A stretch of 64,000 bases of DNA. It comes from Tyzzerella sp. GTDB taxonomy: Bacteria > Bacillota > Clostridia > Lachnospirales > Lachnospiraceae. The notes below the pieces were generated by a model. It ran no database searches, had not been told where the DNA came from, and saw only the letters and a list, made by a program, of their open reading frames with translations. Shown piece by piece: positions 17,693 to 26,697 of the stretch (its first letter is position 1; every line of letters begins with the position of its first letter). Both the position numbers and the translations under genes were made by a program. The DNA lies in contig JAFTWA010000034.1 of the NCBI GenBank assembly GCA_017465565.1, forward strand, positions 1-64,000. The letters are read 5' to 3'.

Positions 17693-18358
17693 ATGGGTCA
17701 GAATACACAATATTTGTATGAGTATCAAAATGGAAAAAGAGTTCGTAACCTTGGCTTTATGAAGATAGAACAGCAAATGGATAAATGTATGATTCAAATT
17801 TACGCGAAAGATATTGATGAGGTGAAAGGGATTGTTTTTCAAACATCGGATAATAGGCGGTATGTTGGTGGATGGGAGCCAGAACTCTATGACATCGCAG
17901 AAAAGCCGACAGTTGAGAAAATCCAGAAACCACAGGTAGAAACGAAAATTTCAGAGCCGAGAGCGGAAGAAAACATCCAAGAAACCCAAATGGAGTTGCC
18001 AATTGAAGAAAAACCAATAATGGAGGCGGAGGAATATATTCAACCCCGAAATGTCACATTTGAAAAAATCCAACGACAGGAACTCTCGCGTCTTCCTCGA
18101 AAGGACTGGCGTCTTGCCAATAACAGTTTCCTTTTGCATGGTTTTTATAATTATCACCATTTACTGTATATAGAAGATGATGGAGAAGTATGGATTGGTG
18201 TCCCAGGAATCTATCATGAGAAGGAGAAGATGGCAGCAAATGCATTTGGTTTTACCGACTTTCGAAGACTGGCAGATGTAACTGTTGAATTAAATGAGAA
18301 TGAAAAAAATACATATGAAGACTTTGGATATTGGTGTCGACAGATTAAACTTTCTTAA
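17693..18358 (+). CDS. Uncharacterised protein with a DUF6128-like C-terminal domain
   Basis: This 221-residue protein has a short N-terminal strand-rich domain (about 1-65: YLYEYQNGKRVRNLGFMKIE). A charged Glu/Pro/Lys-rich linker (70-125) follows. The C-terminal domain has RLPRKDWRLANNSFLLHGFY and IGVPGIYHEKEKMAANAFGF, a pattern I associate with the DUF6128 family of Lachnospiraceae. No signal peptide or membrane segment is seen. GGAGAG precedes the ATG. Function is unknown; the family name is from memory. Confidence 0.78.
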   Translation: MGQNTQYLYEYQNGKRVRNLGFMKIEQQMDKCMIQIYAKDIDEVKGIVFQTSDNRRYVGGWEPELYDIAEKPTVEKIQKPQVETKISEPRAEENIQETQMELPIEEKPIMEAEEYIQPRNVTFEKIQRQELSRLPRKDWRLANNSFLLHGFYNYHHLLYIEDDGEVWIGVPGIYHEKEKMAANAFGFTDFRRLADVTVELNENEKNTYEDFGYWCRQIKLS

Positions 18359-18419
18359 GTATAATTCTTATGTAGTAGGAGAATTTCTCCAAAACATTAA
18401 AGGATGCGGTGAACATAAG

Positions 18420-18887
18420 ATGTTAAGTCAAGATGAAAAATATATGAAAGAAGCCATCCGCCAGGCGAAGAAAGCCTATGCGCTGGGAGAAGTGCCAATC
18501 GGATGTGTGATTGTATACGAAGGAAAGATTATCGGCAGGGGTTACAACCGCCGGACAATTGATAAGAATGTCATTGCCCATGCAGAGATGCAGGCAATCC
18601 GTAAGGCCTGCAAGAAAATGGGGGACTGGCGTCTGGAGGATTGTACCATGTATGTGACGCTGGAACCATGTCAGATGTGTTCTGGTGCCATCGTGCAGTC
18701 GCGCATGAAAAAAGTGGTAATCGGATGTATGAATCCGAAAGCCGGATGTGCCGGTTCTATCTTAAATCTGCTTCAAATGGAAGAGTTTAATCATCAGGCA
18801 GAATTGGAAATTGGCGTGCTTGAGGAAGAATGCAGCAGTCTGATGAAAAATTTCTTTAAAGAATTAAGAGAGAAAAAACGTCAATAG
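18420..18887 (+). CDS. tadA: tRNA-specific adenosine(34) deaminase
   Basis: TadA converts A34 to inosine in tRNA-Arg(ACG). The frame is open from 18294, but ATG 18420 gives the normal 155-residue length and start (MLSQDEKYMKEAIRQAKKAY); the upstream part overlaps the previous gene. Zinc and catalytic residues are clear: AHAEMQAI (His and catalytic Glu) and PCQMCSGAI (two Cys). A GGTGA site lies seven bases before the ATG. It ends just before the SRP RNA promoter. Confidence 0.95.
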   Translation: MLSQDEKYMKEAIRQAKKAYALGEVPIGCVIVYEGKIIGRGYNRRTIDKNVIAHAEMQAIRKACKKMGDWRLEDCTMYVTLEPCQMCSGAIVQSRMKKVVIGCMNPKAGCAGSILNLLQMEEFNHQAELEIGVLEEECSSLMKNFFKELREKKRQ

Positions 18888-18889
18888 CA

Positions 18890-18919
18890 TTGACATTTTT
18901 ATAAAAGTGATAGTATAAT
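18890..18919 (+). promoter_or_regulatory. Promoter of SRP RNA
   Basis: TTGACA (18890-18895) and TATAAT (18914-18919), both consensus, with an 18-bp spacer. The -35 begins three bases after the tadA stop. Confidence 0.85.
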
Positions 18920-18925
18920 AAATAA

Positions 18926-19190
18926 CCGTGCAGCCGGGGCGTTAGCGGTGCCTTGTACCTACAATCCGCTATAGTAGGGGTGATGTTGCATGGAGGGCTC
19001 TTGTCTGTGGGGCTGCCCTCTGCAAGTGGCGTAGATGTTTGGGTCTCACGCGACGGAAATCTATGAACCGTGTCAGGTCGGGAACGAAGCAGCACTAAGT
19101 AGAACCTTCCGGGTGCCGTGAGGGTGCCTGGGCTGAGTTAACTACAGAGGTAACGTCCATGGGCGGAGTTCGAAATGCAACGCACGTAAA
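18926..19190 (+). ncRNA. ffs: Signal recognition particle RNA, large type
   Basis: About 265 bases form the scaffold for Ffh in co-translational membrane targeting. The 5' Alu domain is recognisable (GGCGTTAGCGGTGCCTTGTA, then CAATCCGCTATAGTAGGGG). The helix 8 signature GTCAGGTCGGGAACGAAGCA holds the symmetric and asymmetric loops and a GGAA tetraloop at 19081-19084; the closing pair is G-C instead of the more usual C-G. The 3' strand returns to the Alu stem. The large Alu-containing form is typical of Firmicutes. Exact ends are estimated from the promoter and terminator. Confidence 0.93.
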
Positions 19191-19205
19191 AGAGAAAGAG
19201 TTAAG

Positions 19206-19262
19206 AAAAGGGTGTTATTGCATTACTAGTTGAGAAACTGATGATACAATAGCACCTTTTTT
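19206..19262 (+). terminator. Terminator after SRP RNA
   Basis: Outer arms AAGGGTGTTATTG and ACAATAGCACCTT enclose a smaller nested stem (ACTAGTT/AACTGAT), followed by six T. Confidence 0.8.
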
Positions 19263-19277
19263 GAAGTGGGGTATGAC

Positions 19278-20996
19278 ATGAAGGTTGTTCTGACAGCAAT
19301 TAATGCAAAATACATACATTCCAATCTGGCAGTATACAGTCTCAGAGCATATGCAAAAGAGTACAAAGAGCAGATTGAAATCGCAGAATATACAATCAAC
19401 CAGCAGCTGGATGATATTCTGATGGATTTATATAAGAAAAAACCGGATATTCTGTGTTTCTCATGTTATATCTGGAACCTGACATATGTAGAGGATTTGA
19501 TTCGTGAGATTAAGAAGATTTTTCCAGAGCTTCCTATTTGGGTAGGCGGACCGGAGGTTACTTACGATGCGGGGGATGTGCTTCAAAGACTCCCGGAAGT
19601 GACAGGTGTTATGTTCGGGGAAGGTGAAGAGACTTTCTTAGAACTTATGCAGTATTATCACGAACAAGACAAGACGCTAGAAGATATCAAAGGGATTGCA
19701 TATCGTGGTGGGCAGGGTGAGATTTGTCAGAACGAGTGGAGGAAGACCATTGATCTTAGTACAGTGCCTTTTGTTTATCATGATATGGAGGATTTCAAAA
19801 ATAAGATTATTTATTATGAAACAAGCCGTGGATGTCCATTTTCGTGCAGCTACTGTTTGTCTTCCGTGGATAAATGTCTTCGTTTCCGCAATTTAGAGTT
19901 GGTAAAGAAGGAATTGCAGTTTTTCATTGATGAAGAAGTGCCCCAGGTCAAATTTGTTGACCGTACATTCAACTGCAATCACAAGCACGCGATGGAAATC
20001 TGGACATACTTGATGGAGCATGACAAAGGAACTACTAATTTCCATTTTGAAGTGGCGGCGGATTTATTAAATGAAGAAGAAATTTGTCTGATTGAAAAAA
20101 TGCGTCCGGGACTGATTCAGCTGGAAATCGGTGTGCAGTCGACAAATCCAGAAACCATTAAAGAGATACGAAGAACCATGAAGTTCTCAGAAGTTGCAAG
20201 AATTGTGCAGCGAATTAATAAGAATCAAAATGTCCATCAGCATCTGGATTTGATTGCCGGACTTCCTTATGAAGGGATGGAAAGCTTAAAAAAATCCTTT
20301 GATGATGTGTATCGCTTGTATCCAGAGCAATTGCAGCTCGGTTTTCTAAAGGTGCTGAAGGGTTCTTATATGGAAGAACAAAAAGAAGTGTATGGACTTG
20401 TCTATAAAAGCAAGCCGCCATATGAAGTTCTTTACACGAACTGGCTGTCCTATGATGAAATGCTGCAGCTCAAAATGGTGGAAGAGATGGTGGAAGTGTA
20501 TTACAATAGTGGCCAGTTCGCTTATACACTTAAGAAACTGGAGCAGGAATTCGACTCCCCATTCGAGCTGTATTTCCAATTGGGAAAGCATTATGAGAAT
20601 CATGCGCTTCATATGATGAGCCATTCGCGCATTACCAGATACGAGATTTTGTTGGATTTCATCGAGAGTCTGGACACGAGAGAGGAGGCTCTTTATCGGG
20701 AACTTCTGACCTTCGATTTGTATTTGCGTGAAAATGTAAAAAATCGTCCAGCATTTGCGGGTGAGGCAAGCGTTTCAAAGGAAATTTTAAATGCATTTTA
20801 TGAGAAAGAAGCAGAAGCTCATCAGTACCTGAAGGGGTATGAAAAGTATGACAAGCGCCAGCTTCGAAAGATGACACACATTGAGGAGTTCCATTATGAT
20901 GTGATGGGCACATATGGGGAAAAGAACCAGTTGATATTATTTGATTATGAAAATCGAAGCAGGCTGACGCACCAGGCGTCTGTATTTTGTATATAA
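19278..20996 (+). CDS. B12-binding-domain radical SAM protein
   Basis: ATG 19278 is chosen over GTG 19266 for the GTGGGGT site and the family-typical start MKVVLTAINAKYIHSNLAVY; 572 residues. The N-terminal 1-150 form a cobalamin-binding Rossmann-like domain (PDILCFSCYIWN, WVGGPEVTYDA). The radical SAM core has the cluster motif CPFSCSYC with Cys186, Cys190 and Cys193. A C-terminal region of about 170 residues resembles DUF4080. It should be an oxygen-sensitive enzyme acting by an adenosyl radical. The B12 His is not obvious, so cobalamin binding is uncertain. Substrate unknown. Confidence 0.9.
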   Translation: MKVVLTAINAKYIHSNLAVYSLRAYAKEYKEQIEIAEYTINQQLDDILMDLYKKKPDILCFSCYIWNLTYVEDLIREIKKIFPELPIWVGGPEVTYDAGDVLQRLPEVTGVMFGEGEETFLELMQYYHEQDKTLEDIKGIAYRGGQGEICQNEWRKTIDLSTVPFVYHDMEDFKNKIIYYETSRGCPFSCSYCLSSVDKCLRFRNLELVKKELQFFIDEEVPQVKFVDRTFNCNHKHAMEIWTYLMEHDKGTTNFHFEVAADLLNEEEICLIEKMRPGLIQLEIGVQSTNPETIKEIRRTMKFSEVARIVQRINKNQNVHQHLDLIAGLPYEGMESLKKSFDDVYRLYPEQLQLGFLKVLKGSYMEEQKEVYGLVYKSKPPYEVLYTNWLSYDEMLQLKMVEEMVEVYYNSGQFAYTLKKLEQEFDSPFELYFQLGKHYENHALHMMSHSRITRYEILLDFIESLDTREEALYRELLTFDLYLRENVKNRPAFAGEASVSKEILNAFYEKEAEAHQYLKGYEKYDKRQLRKMTHIEEFHYDVMGTYGEKNQLILFDYENRSRLTHQASVFCI

Positions 20997-21063
20997 GGAA
21001 CTTGCAAAAAAACATAGAAGAGTATACAATTAAAAGATAAATTATTTTTAAGAAGGTGACAAA

Positions 21064-21159
21064 ATGAGAAATAAAAATGTAAAGAGAATCACAGCTGTTA
21101 TTATCTTAGTGATTATCGTAGCAATGGTTGCAACATCGGTTTTACCATATTTGGTATAG
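21064..21159 (+). CDS. 31-residue single-pass membrane peptide
   Basis: A short frame follows the strong site AAGAAGGTG. The product has a basic head (MRNKNVKRIT), one hydrophobic helix (AVIILVIIVAMVATSVL) and ends PYLV. It has the look of a conserved small membrane protein of clostridia, placed between the radical SAM gene and the AIR-synthase-like gene. It could be an assembly or regulatory peptide; there is no evidence for a specific partner. Confidence 0.6.
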   Translation: MRNKNVKRITAVIILVIIVAMVATSVLPYLV

Positions 21160-21184
21160 TGAGAGTCACAGAGCAGGGGATTTT

Positions 21185-22177
21185 ATGAAGATAGGCAAAG
21201 TATCGCAGACCGTATTAAAGCGTTCTATTTTAAAACCATTACAATTTCATAGAGAAGAGGCGATGTTTACACCTTCCGTGGAAGAAATGTGTTATGGCAT
21301 AGAGCGCAAAGCGGACGAGAATTTTATCTCGGCGAGCGCCGTGCTGTATGGCGATGAGAAGGATTTGGGTGTCTTTGCCCTGGCACAAGTGGTAAACGAC
21401 CTTGCCAGCCGCGGCGCCAAAGCGCTAGGAGCAAGTATTCATATTATGCTGCCGCCATATGCGTACGAGTCGAGACTGAGGACCATGGTGGAGTATGCAG
21501 AACGAGCCGGAAGCGCGCACGCTGTTCAGATTCTGTGTGCGAAGGCAGAGGTGAGCCCTGTCGTGAGCAAGGCGATTGTTTACGTGAATGGTGTGGGCAA
21601 ATTAAAGAAAGGTGAACTTCTTCAGAGCTCGAATGGAAAACCAGGTCAGGATATTGTTTTACTAAAATGGATTGGTTTGGAAGGGACATTCCGTGTAATG
21701 CGGGAAAAGGAAGAAGAACTTGCAAAACGTTTCGTACCAACATTTTTGAATCAGATTAAAAGTCTGGAGCCAGAAATATTTTCAGAAAAAGAGATGAAAG
21801 CAGCAAAGGAATTTGGCGTATCGGCGATGCACCAAATTACAAGCGGCGGTATTCTGGCGGCACTATGGGAAATGTCCGAGGCCTCAGGTGTTGGGATAGA
21901 AGTGGATTTGAAAAAGATGACAATCAAGCAGGAAACCGTAGAGGTATGTGAATATTGTCATTTAAATCCTTATCAGTTAACGAGTGCAGGAAGTATTCTC
22001 ATTATGACAGACCGCGGTGAAGAGCTTGTGGCAAAATATGAGGAAATGGGCGTGCAGGCTTCACTCCTTGGAAAGACTACGGCTGACGCAGCCCGCGTAA
22101 TTCTGGGCGGGGAAGAGAAGAGATTCTTAGAGAGACCTGCGGCGGATGAGCTTATTAAGATTTATGAACATAATTAG
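21185..22177 (+). CDS. AIR synthase (PurM)/HypE-like protein
   Basis: ATG 21185 follows AGGGGATTTT and gives 330 residues; the open frame extends upstream over the small peptide gene. The fold is PurM-like. An N-terminal domain holds SASAVLYGDEKDLGVFALAQ and VVNDLASRGAKALGASIHIM, and a C-terminal ATP-grasp-like domain holds HQITSGGILAALWEMSEASG. Family members include HypE, ThiL and SelD. No hydrogenase or purine gene is nearby, so the reaction is not known. It sits upstream of an Lrp regulator and an aminotransferase with small gaps, probably as an operon. Confidence 0.85.
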   Translation: MKIGKVSQTVLKRSILKPLQFHREEAMFTPSVEEMCYGIERKADENFISASAVLYGDEKDLGVFALAQVVNDLASRGAKALGASIHIMLPPYAYESRLRTMVEYAERAGSAHAVQILCAKAEVSPVVSKAIVYVNGVGKLKKGELLQSSNGKPGQDIVLLKWIGLEGTFRVMREKEEELAKRFVPTFLNQIKSLEPEIFSEKEMKAAKEFGVSAMHQITSGGILAALWEMSEASGVGIEVDLKKMTIKQETVEVCEYCHLNPYQLTSAGSILIMTDRGEELVAKYEEMGVQASLLGKTTADAARVILGGEEKRFLERPAADELIKIYEHN

Positions 22178-22186
22178 GAGGGAATT

Positions 22187-22669
22187 ATGAGAAAACAGAT
22201 TTTAAAATATATCGAAAAGAAAAGCAAAGTTGACTTAGGCGAATTAGCAGTTTTACTTGGAACAGATGAAGTGACTGTTGCAAATGAAATTGCAGCTATG
22301 GAAAATGAAAAGATTATTTGTGGTTACCATACACTCATTGATTGGGATAAAGCAGGTGTAGAATCTGTGTCAGCTCTTATCGAAGTGCGTGTAACACCTC
22401 AGAGAAACCAAGGCTTTGACAGAATTGCAGAGCGTATTTACAACTACCCGGAAGTAAATGCAGTATATTTGATTTCGGGCGGCTATGACTTGCTTGTAAC
22501 CTTGGAAGGAAAGACCTTGAAGGAAATCTCTCTTTTTGTATCAGAGAAGCTTTCTCCAATTGAAGCAGTTGTTGGTACAGCAACACATTTCATTATGAAG
22601 AAGTACAAAGACCATGGAACAATCTTAGTGAAGAAATCTGGCTCAGAAAGGATGTTGGTGACACCATAA
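22187..22669 (+). CDS. Lrp/AsnC family transcriptional regulator
   Basis: This 160-residue protein has an N-terminal winged HTH (ILKYIEKKSKVDLGELAVLL, then VTVANEIAAMENEKIICGYH) and a C-terminal RAM/ligand-binding domain (SALIEVRVTP, VYLISGGYDLLVTLEG). Such regulators sense amino acids. The next gene, an aminotransferase, overlaps the stop by 1 base (TAATG), so the regulator is co-expressed with, and probably controls, that enzyme. Confidence 0.93.
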   Translation: MRKQILKYIEKKSKVDLGELAVLLGTDEVTVANEIAAMENEKIICGYHTLIDWDKAGVESVSALIEVRVTPQRNQGFDRIAERIYNYPEVNAVYLISGGYDLLVTLEGKTLKEISLFVSEKLSPIEAVVGTATHFIMKKYKDHGTILVKKSGSERMLVTP

Positions 22670-23838
22670 TGAGAAATCCATTATCACAAAAAGTAACGAG
22701 CATTGCACCATCAGGAATTCGTAAGTTCTTTGATGTGGTTAGCGAAATGCCAGACGCTATTTCTCTGGGAGTTGGGGAACCGGATTTTGATACACCATGG
22801 CGTATCCGTGAAGAAGGTATCTACTCTTTGGAAAGAGGAAAGACATTCTATACATCGAATGCTGGTTTAAAGGAATTAAAAATTGAAATTTGCAAATACT
22901 TGGATAGAAAAGTAAACGTGCAGTATGATTACAATAGTGAAGTAATCGTGACTGTCGGAGGCAGCGAAGGTATTGATATTGCACTTCGTGCAATGCTTGA
23001 TCCAGGAGATGAAGTTTTGATTCCACAGCCAAGCTACGTTTCTTATCTGCCATGTACTGTGCTGGCAGACGGAGTACCTGTTCCAATTCCTCTTCAGGAA
23101 AAGAACGAATTTAAATTAACAGCAGAAGAGCTGGAAGCGGCAATTACACCAAAAACAAAAATCTTAGTAATGCCATTTCCAAATAACCCTACTGGTTCGA
23201 TTATGACAAGAGAAGATTTAGAGCCAGTTGTGGAAGTAGTTAAGAAGCATGATTTATTTGTTATTTCCGATGAAATTTATTCTGAGCTTACATATGGAGA
23301 AAAACACGTTTCTATTGCAAGCTTTGAAGGAATGAAAGAAAGAACAATCTTAATCAATGGTTTTTCAAAAGGCTTTGCCATGACAGGCTGGAGACTTGGC
23401 TATGCCTGCGGACCAAAGGAAATCATTTCGCAGATGGTGAAGATTCACCAGTATGCAATTATGTGTGCACCTACGAACAGCCAGTATGCAGCAGTAGAAG
23501 CGCTTCGTAACTGTGACGAGGAAGTGCAGGAAATGGTGGAAGCATATAACCAGAGAAGACGTTTCCTGGTGCATGAGTTTAAACGCATGGGTCTGAAATG
23601 TTTTGAACCATTTGGAGCATTTTACATATTCCCAAGTATTCAGGAGTTTGGTATGACTTCGGAAGAATTTGCGACACGCTTCTTACAGGAAGAAAAGGTT
23701 GCAGTTGTTCCGGGCAGCGCATTTGGAGACTGCGGAGAGGGATTTCTTCGTATTTCTTATGCATATTCGATTGAAGATTTGAAGGTGGCACTTGAGCGCT
23801 TTGAAAGATTTATCATGCGCCTTCGAAGCGAAAAATAG
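22669..23838 (+). CDS. Class I/II PLP-dependent aminotransferase
   Basis: The 389-residue, fold-type I enzyme transfers amino groups with PLP. Visible motifs are GVGEPDFDTPW, PFPNNPTGS, the PLP-binding ISDEIYSELTYG, the Schiff-base Lys234 in NGFSKGFAMTGWRLGY, and the Arg-containing FLRISYAYS. It resembles the aspartate/aromatic subgroup often called PatA/AspC-like. It overlaps the Lrp gene by one base and is followed 11 bp later by trmL. Confidence 0.95.
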   Translation: MRNPLSQKVTSIAPSGIRKFFDVVSEMPDAISLGVGEPDFDTPWRIREEGIYSLERGKTFYTSNAGLKELKIEICKYLDRKVNVQYDYNSEVIVTVGGSEGIDIALRAMLDPGDEVLIPQPSYVSYLPCTVLADGVPVPIPLQEKNEFKLTAEELEAAITPKTKILVMPFPNNPTGSIMTREDLEPVVEVVKKHDLFVISDEIYSELTYGEKHVSIASFEGMKERTILINGFSKGFAMTGWRLGYACGPKEIISQMVKIHQYAIMCAPTNSQYAAVEALRNCDEEVQEMVEAYNQRRRFLVHEFKRMGLKCFEPFGAFYIFPSIQEFGMTSEEFATRFLQEEKVAVVPGSAFGDCGEGFLRISYAYSIEDLKVALERFERFIMRLRSEK

Positions 23839-23849
23839 AGGAAAGAAAC

Positions 23850-24344
23850 ATGTTAAATATTGTATTATTTGAGCCGGAGATTCCGGCAAATACAGGAAAT
23901 ATAGGAAGAACCTGTGTGGCCACAAATACGAGATTACACCTCATTGAGCCACTGGGATTCCGCTTAAATGAGAAGTCGCTGAAGCGTGCCGGGATGGATT
24001 ATTGGCAGGATTTGGACGTCACAACTTATATCGACTTTGATGATTTTATGACAAAGAATCCTGATGCCAAGATTTATATGGCAACTACAAAAGCGCCAAA
24101 TGTGTATACGGATGTGAAGTACGAGCCAGACTGTTATGTTATGTTTGGAAAGGAAAGTGCAGGTATACCAGAGGAGATTTTGGTGCATCATAAAGAAAAT
24201 AGTATTCGTATTCCGATGGTGGGCGACATCCGCTCACTGAATCTGGGCAATTCTGTAGCGATTGTGTTGTATGAAGCGCTCAGACAAAATGGATTTGAGA
24301 ACATGACAAAAGAGGGGCATCTACATCGCTTAGAGTGGGATTAA
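23850..24344 (+). CDS. trmL: tRNA (cytidine/uridine(34)-2'-O-)-methyltransferase
   Basis: TrmL methylates the wobble ribose of tRNA-Leu species. The 164-residue SPOUT protein has the family motifs NIVLFEPEIPANTGNIGRTC, FGKESAGIP and the knot region IPMVGDIRSLNLGNSVAIV. An AGAGGAAAG site precedes the ATG. The stop is followed by CCCTCTTTTT, which can pair with AAAGAGGGG inside the 3' end of the gene, so a terminator may overlap the coding end. Confidence 0.95.
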   Translation: MLNIVLFEPEIPANTGNIGRTCVATNTRLHLIEPLGFRLNEKSLKRAGMDYWQDLDVTTYIDFDDFMTKNPDAKIYMATTKAPNVYTDVKYEPDCYVMFGKESAGIPEEILVHHKENSIRIPMVGDIRSLNLGNSVAIVLYEALRQNGFENMTKEGHLHRLEWD

Positions 24345-24435
24345 TGTCCCTCTTTTTGTTCTCTTTTGATGGTAAAAATTTAACAAAGTTGTCAGAATTA
24401 TCAAGCGGATTTGGTCAAAAAATTAGTAAAATCGC

Positions 24436-24464
24436 TAGACAGAAATGATTGAATATTGTAAGAT
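24436..24464 (+). promoter_or_regulatory. Candidate promoter of the ATP synthase operon
   Basis: TAGACA (24436-24441) and TAAGAT (24459-24464), spacer 17 bp, 37 bases upstream of the first gene. The match is moderate. Confidence 0.4.
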
Positions 24465-24500
24465 TAAAACGAGGTTTTAGAACGGAGCAGTAGTCTGATT

Positions 24501-24737
24501 ATGAAGCATAACAAAATTATTTTCAACACATTGGCACTAATTTCACAGCTTGGAATCAGCATTATTGTTCCTATTTTATTATGTACCTTTGCGGGAGTTT
24601 TTTTGGAAGAGAGATATTCAATCTCCATTACCGTTCCGCTGATTATATTAGGAGTCCTGGCGGGTGGACGCAATGCTTACTACCTCCTGCGCCAAGCGAA
24701 TAAGGACTCTGGGGATAAGGAAGATGAAGAAAGATAA
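24501..24737 (+). CDS. atpZ: AtpZ/AtpI-type ATP synthase assembly protein
   Basis: This 78-residue protein has two membrane helices (about residues 8-30 and 38-60) and a charged C-terminal tail. The segment IILGVLAGGRNAYYLLRQ matches the second helix of AtpZ-like proteins, which often head atp operons. They are thought to help c-ring assembly or Mg/Ca transport. It overlaps the next gene by 14 bases. Confidence 0.8.
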   Translation: MKHNKIIFNTLALISQLGISIIVPILLCTFAGVFLEERYSISITVPLIILGVLAGGRNAYYLLRQANKDSGDKEDEER

Positions 24738-25113
24738 TACATTGATAGAAATGCTTGTGGGAATAATTATTTGGGGCCTTATGGTACAGATTGTGCTTTT
24801 GATTGGCTTCAAAAATTATTTATATAATGCGATTGGGTTGTGGTGTGGAATAGCAGTCGCGGCCGGTATGGCAATTCATATGAAACGTTCCATTGAGGAT
24901 GTGCTGGACTTTGGTGCACAGTTTGCTGAAAAAAATTATCGGGCAGACGCAGCAAAGCGTATGGGGATGGCTGCACTGGTAATAGGGGTTGTTTTTTACC
25001 TCGGTGTGGGAAATCCACTGACTGTACTGGCAGGGATATTTTCGTTGAAAATATCGGCTTATTCACAGCCGTATATGCATAAACTTTTTCAAAAATTTCA
25101 AAAATCTAAGTAA
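24724..25113 (+). CDS. ATP synthase subunit I-like membrane protein
   Basis: ATG 24724 gives 129 residues (the open frame starts at 24664 inside atpZ). Four hydrophobic segments are seen (about 8-27, 33-52, 78-95 and 98-112). Size, topology and place between atpZ and atpB match subunit I/AtpI proteins, which are poorly conserved in sequence. Its role in c-ring assembly is inferred from position. Confidence 0.7.
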   Translation: MKKDNTLIEMLVGIIIWGLMVQIVLLIGFKNYLYNAIGLWCGIAVAAGMAIHMKRSIEDVLDFGAQFAEKNYRADAAKRMGMAALVIGVVFYLGVGNPLTVLAGIFSLKISAYSQPYMHKLFQKFQKSK

Positions 25114-25127
25114 AGGAGGTTGAACAT

Positions 25128-25847
25128 GTGGGTGGAGTCTTAGGAATTGTCGCCGCAAAGGATCCGGATTTCATGATTAAAAGCTTGCTAAAACTGAATG
25201 TGTTAGGACAAGAAGTGTATCTCACAACGACACACGTCAGCTTATTAATCATTTGTACATTCCTGATTGTTTTTGCAGTGATAGTAAGATCGAAACTGAA
25301 AGACACAGATGGAAAGCCGGGGGCTTTGCAGAATGTGGCAGAATTGATTGTCGAGATGCTGGACGGAATGGTTAGTAGTTCCATGGGCAAAAAAGGGAAT
25401 CCATACAGAAATTATATGGGGACATTATTTATATTCCTTTTGATTAGCAATCTTTCGGGATTGTTGGGCTTAAGACCACCGACGGCGGACTATGGTGTTA
25501 CATTGGGCTTGGGTCTGATTACGTTCTTTATCGTGCAGACGAACAACATCCGCTACAATAAGCTGGGAGCGTTTACAGATTTGTTCAAACCATTGCCGTT
25601 TCTGTTTCCGATTAACTTCATCGGGGAAATTGCGACACCAATCTCATTGTCACTGCGTTTGTTTGGTAACGTATTGGCAGGAACAGTTATTATGGCTTTA
25701 ATATATGGATTGCTTTCAAGCATAGCATTCTTATGGCCAGGTGTACTGCATGTATATTTTGATATTTTTTCAGGAGCAATTCAGGCGTACGTATTCTGTA
25801 TGCTGACAATGGTATTTGTAGGAAATAAAATACCGGACAAAGAATAA
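25128..25847 (+). CDS. atpB: F0F1 ATP synthase subunit a
   Basis: Subunit a forms the ion half-channels of F0. The 239-residue protein has five or six helices. The essential Arg lies in SLSLRLFGNVLAG near residue 180, and late helices carry FDIFSGAIQAYVFCMLTMVF. The start is GTG 25128, preceded by AAAGGAGGT. An ATG two bases earlier is in another frame and ends after five codons, so it is not the gene start. Confidence 0.95.
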   Translation: MGGVLGIVAAKDPDFMIKSLLKLNVLGQEVYLTTTHVSLLIICTFLIVFAVIVRSKLKDTDGKPGALQNVAELIVEMLDGMVSSSMGKKGNPYRNYMGTLFIFLLISNLSGLLGLRPPTADYGVTLGLGLITFFIVQTNNIRYNKLGAFTDLFKPLPFLFPINFIGEIATPISLSLRLFGNVLAGTVIMALIYGLLSSIAFLWPGVLHVYFDIFSGAIQAYVFCMLTMVFVGNKIPDKE

Positions 25848-25860
25848 AATTATAATTTAG

Positions 25861-26139
<279 letters not shown>

Positions 26140-26181
26140 GATAAATTTATCATAAATTATTGAAAGGAAGGAGGCCAAGCC

Positions 26182-26697
26182 TTGGAGCGTTTATTTACAC
26201 TTGATGCGCAGCTGCTTTTTGATACAGTCGTTCTTGCGCTCAGTATGCTGGTGTTATTTACACTTCTCTCATATCTGTTGTTCAACCCTGTGAGAGACAT
26301 GCTGGAAAAGCGCAGGCAACGTATCGTGGATGACCAGGAGACTGCGAAACGTGAGAAAGAAGAGGCTATCTGCTACAAAGCTGAGTATGAAAAGAAACTC
26401 AAAGAAGTAGATAAAGAAGCACAGGAAATCTTGAGTGCAGCCCGCAAGAAAGCGCTGCAGAACGAAGCAAAGATTGTTGCTGAGGCTAAAGAAGAGGCAG
26501 CCCGTATTATCGCTCGTGCTAATGCAGAGATTGAATTGGAAAAGAAACGTGCATTAGACGATATGAAACAGGAAATGATTACAATCGCATCTATGATGGC
26601 GCAAAAAGTAGTAGCGGCATCAATTGATACGAAGGTTCAAGAAAGTTTAATTGATGAAACATTAAAAGAAATGGGTGAGGGTACATGGCTAAGTTAG
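26182..26697 (+). CDS. atpF: F0F1 ATP synthase subunit b
   Basis: The 171-residue peripheral stalk protein has one N-terminal membrane helix (about 12-34) and then a long, highly charged coiled coil (KRRQRIVDDQETAKREKEEA). The only in-frame start is TTG 26182, preceded by GGAAGGAGG at good spacing. It overlaps atpH by 13 bases. Confidence 0.94.
   Translation: MERLFTLDAQLLFDTVVLALSMLVLFTLLSYLLFNPVRDMLEKRRQRIVDDQETAKREKEEAICYKAEYEKKLKEVDKEAQEILSAARKKALQNEAKIVAEAKEEAARIIARANAEIELEKKRALDDMKQEMITIASMMAQKVVAASIDTKVQESLIDETLKEMGEGTWLS

Noticed and set aside
18856-19095. Minus-strand 79-aa frame across the SRP RNA
   Set aside because: The region is a structured RNA with a consensus promoter, the conserved helix 8 signature and a terminator.
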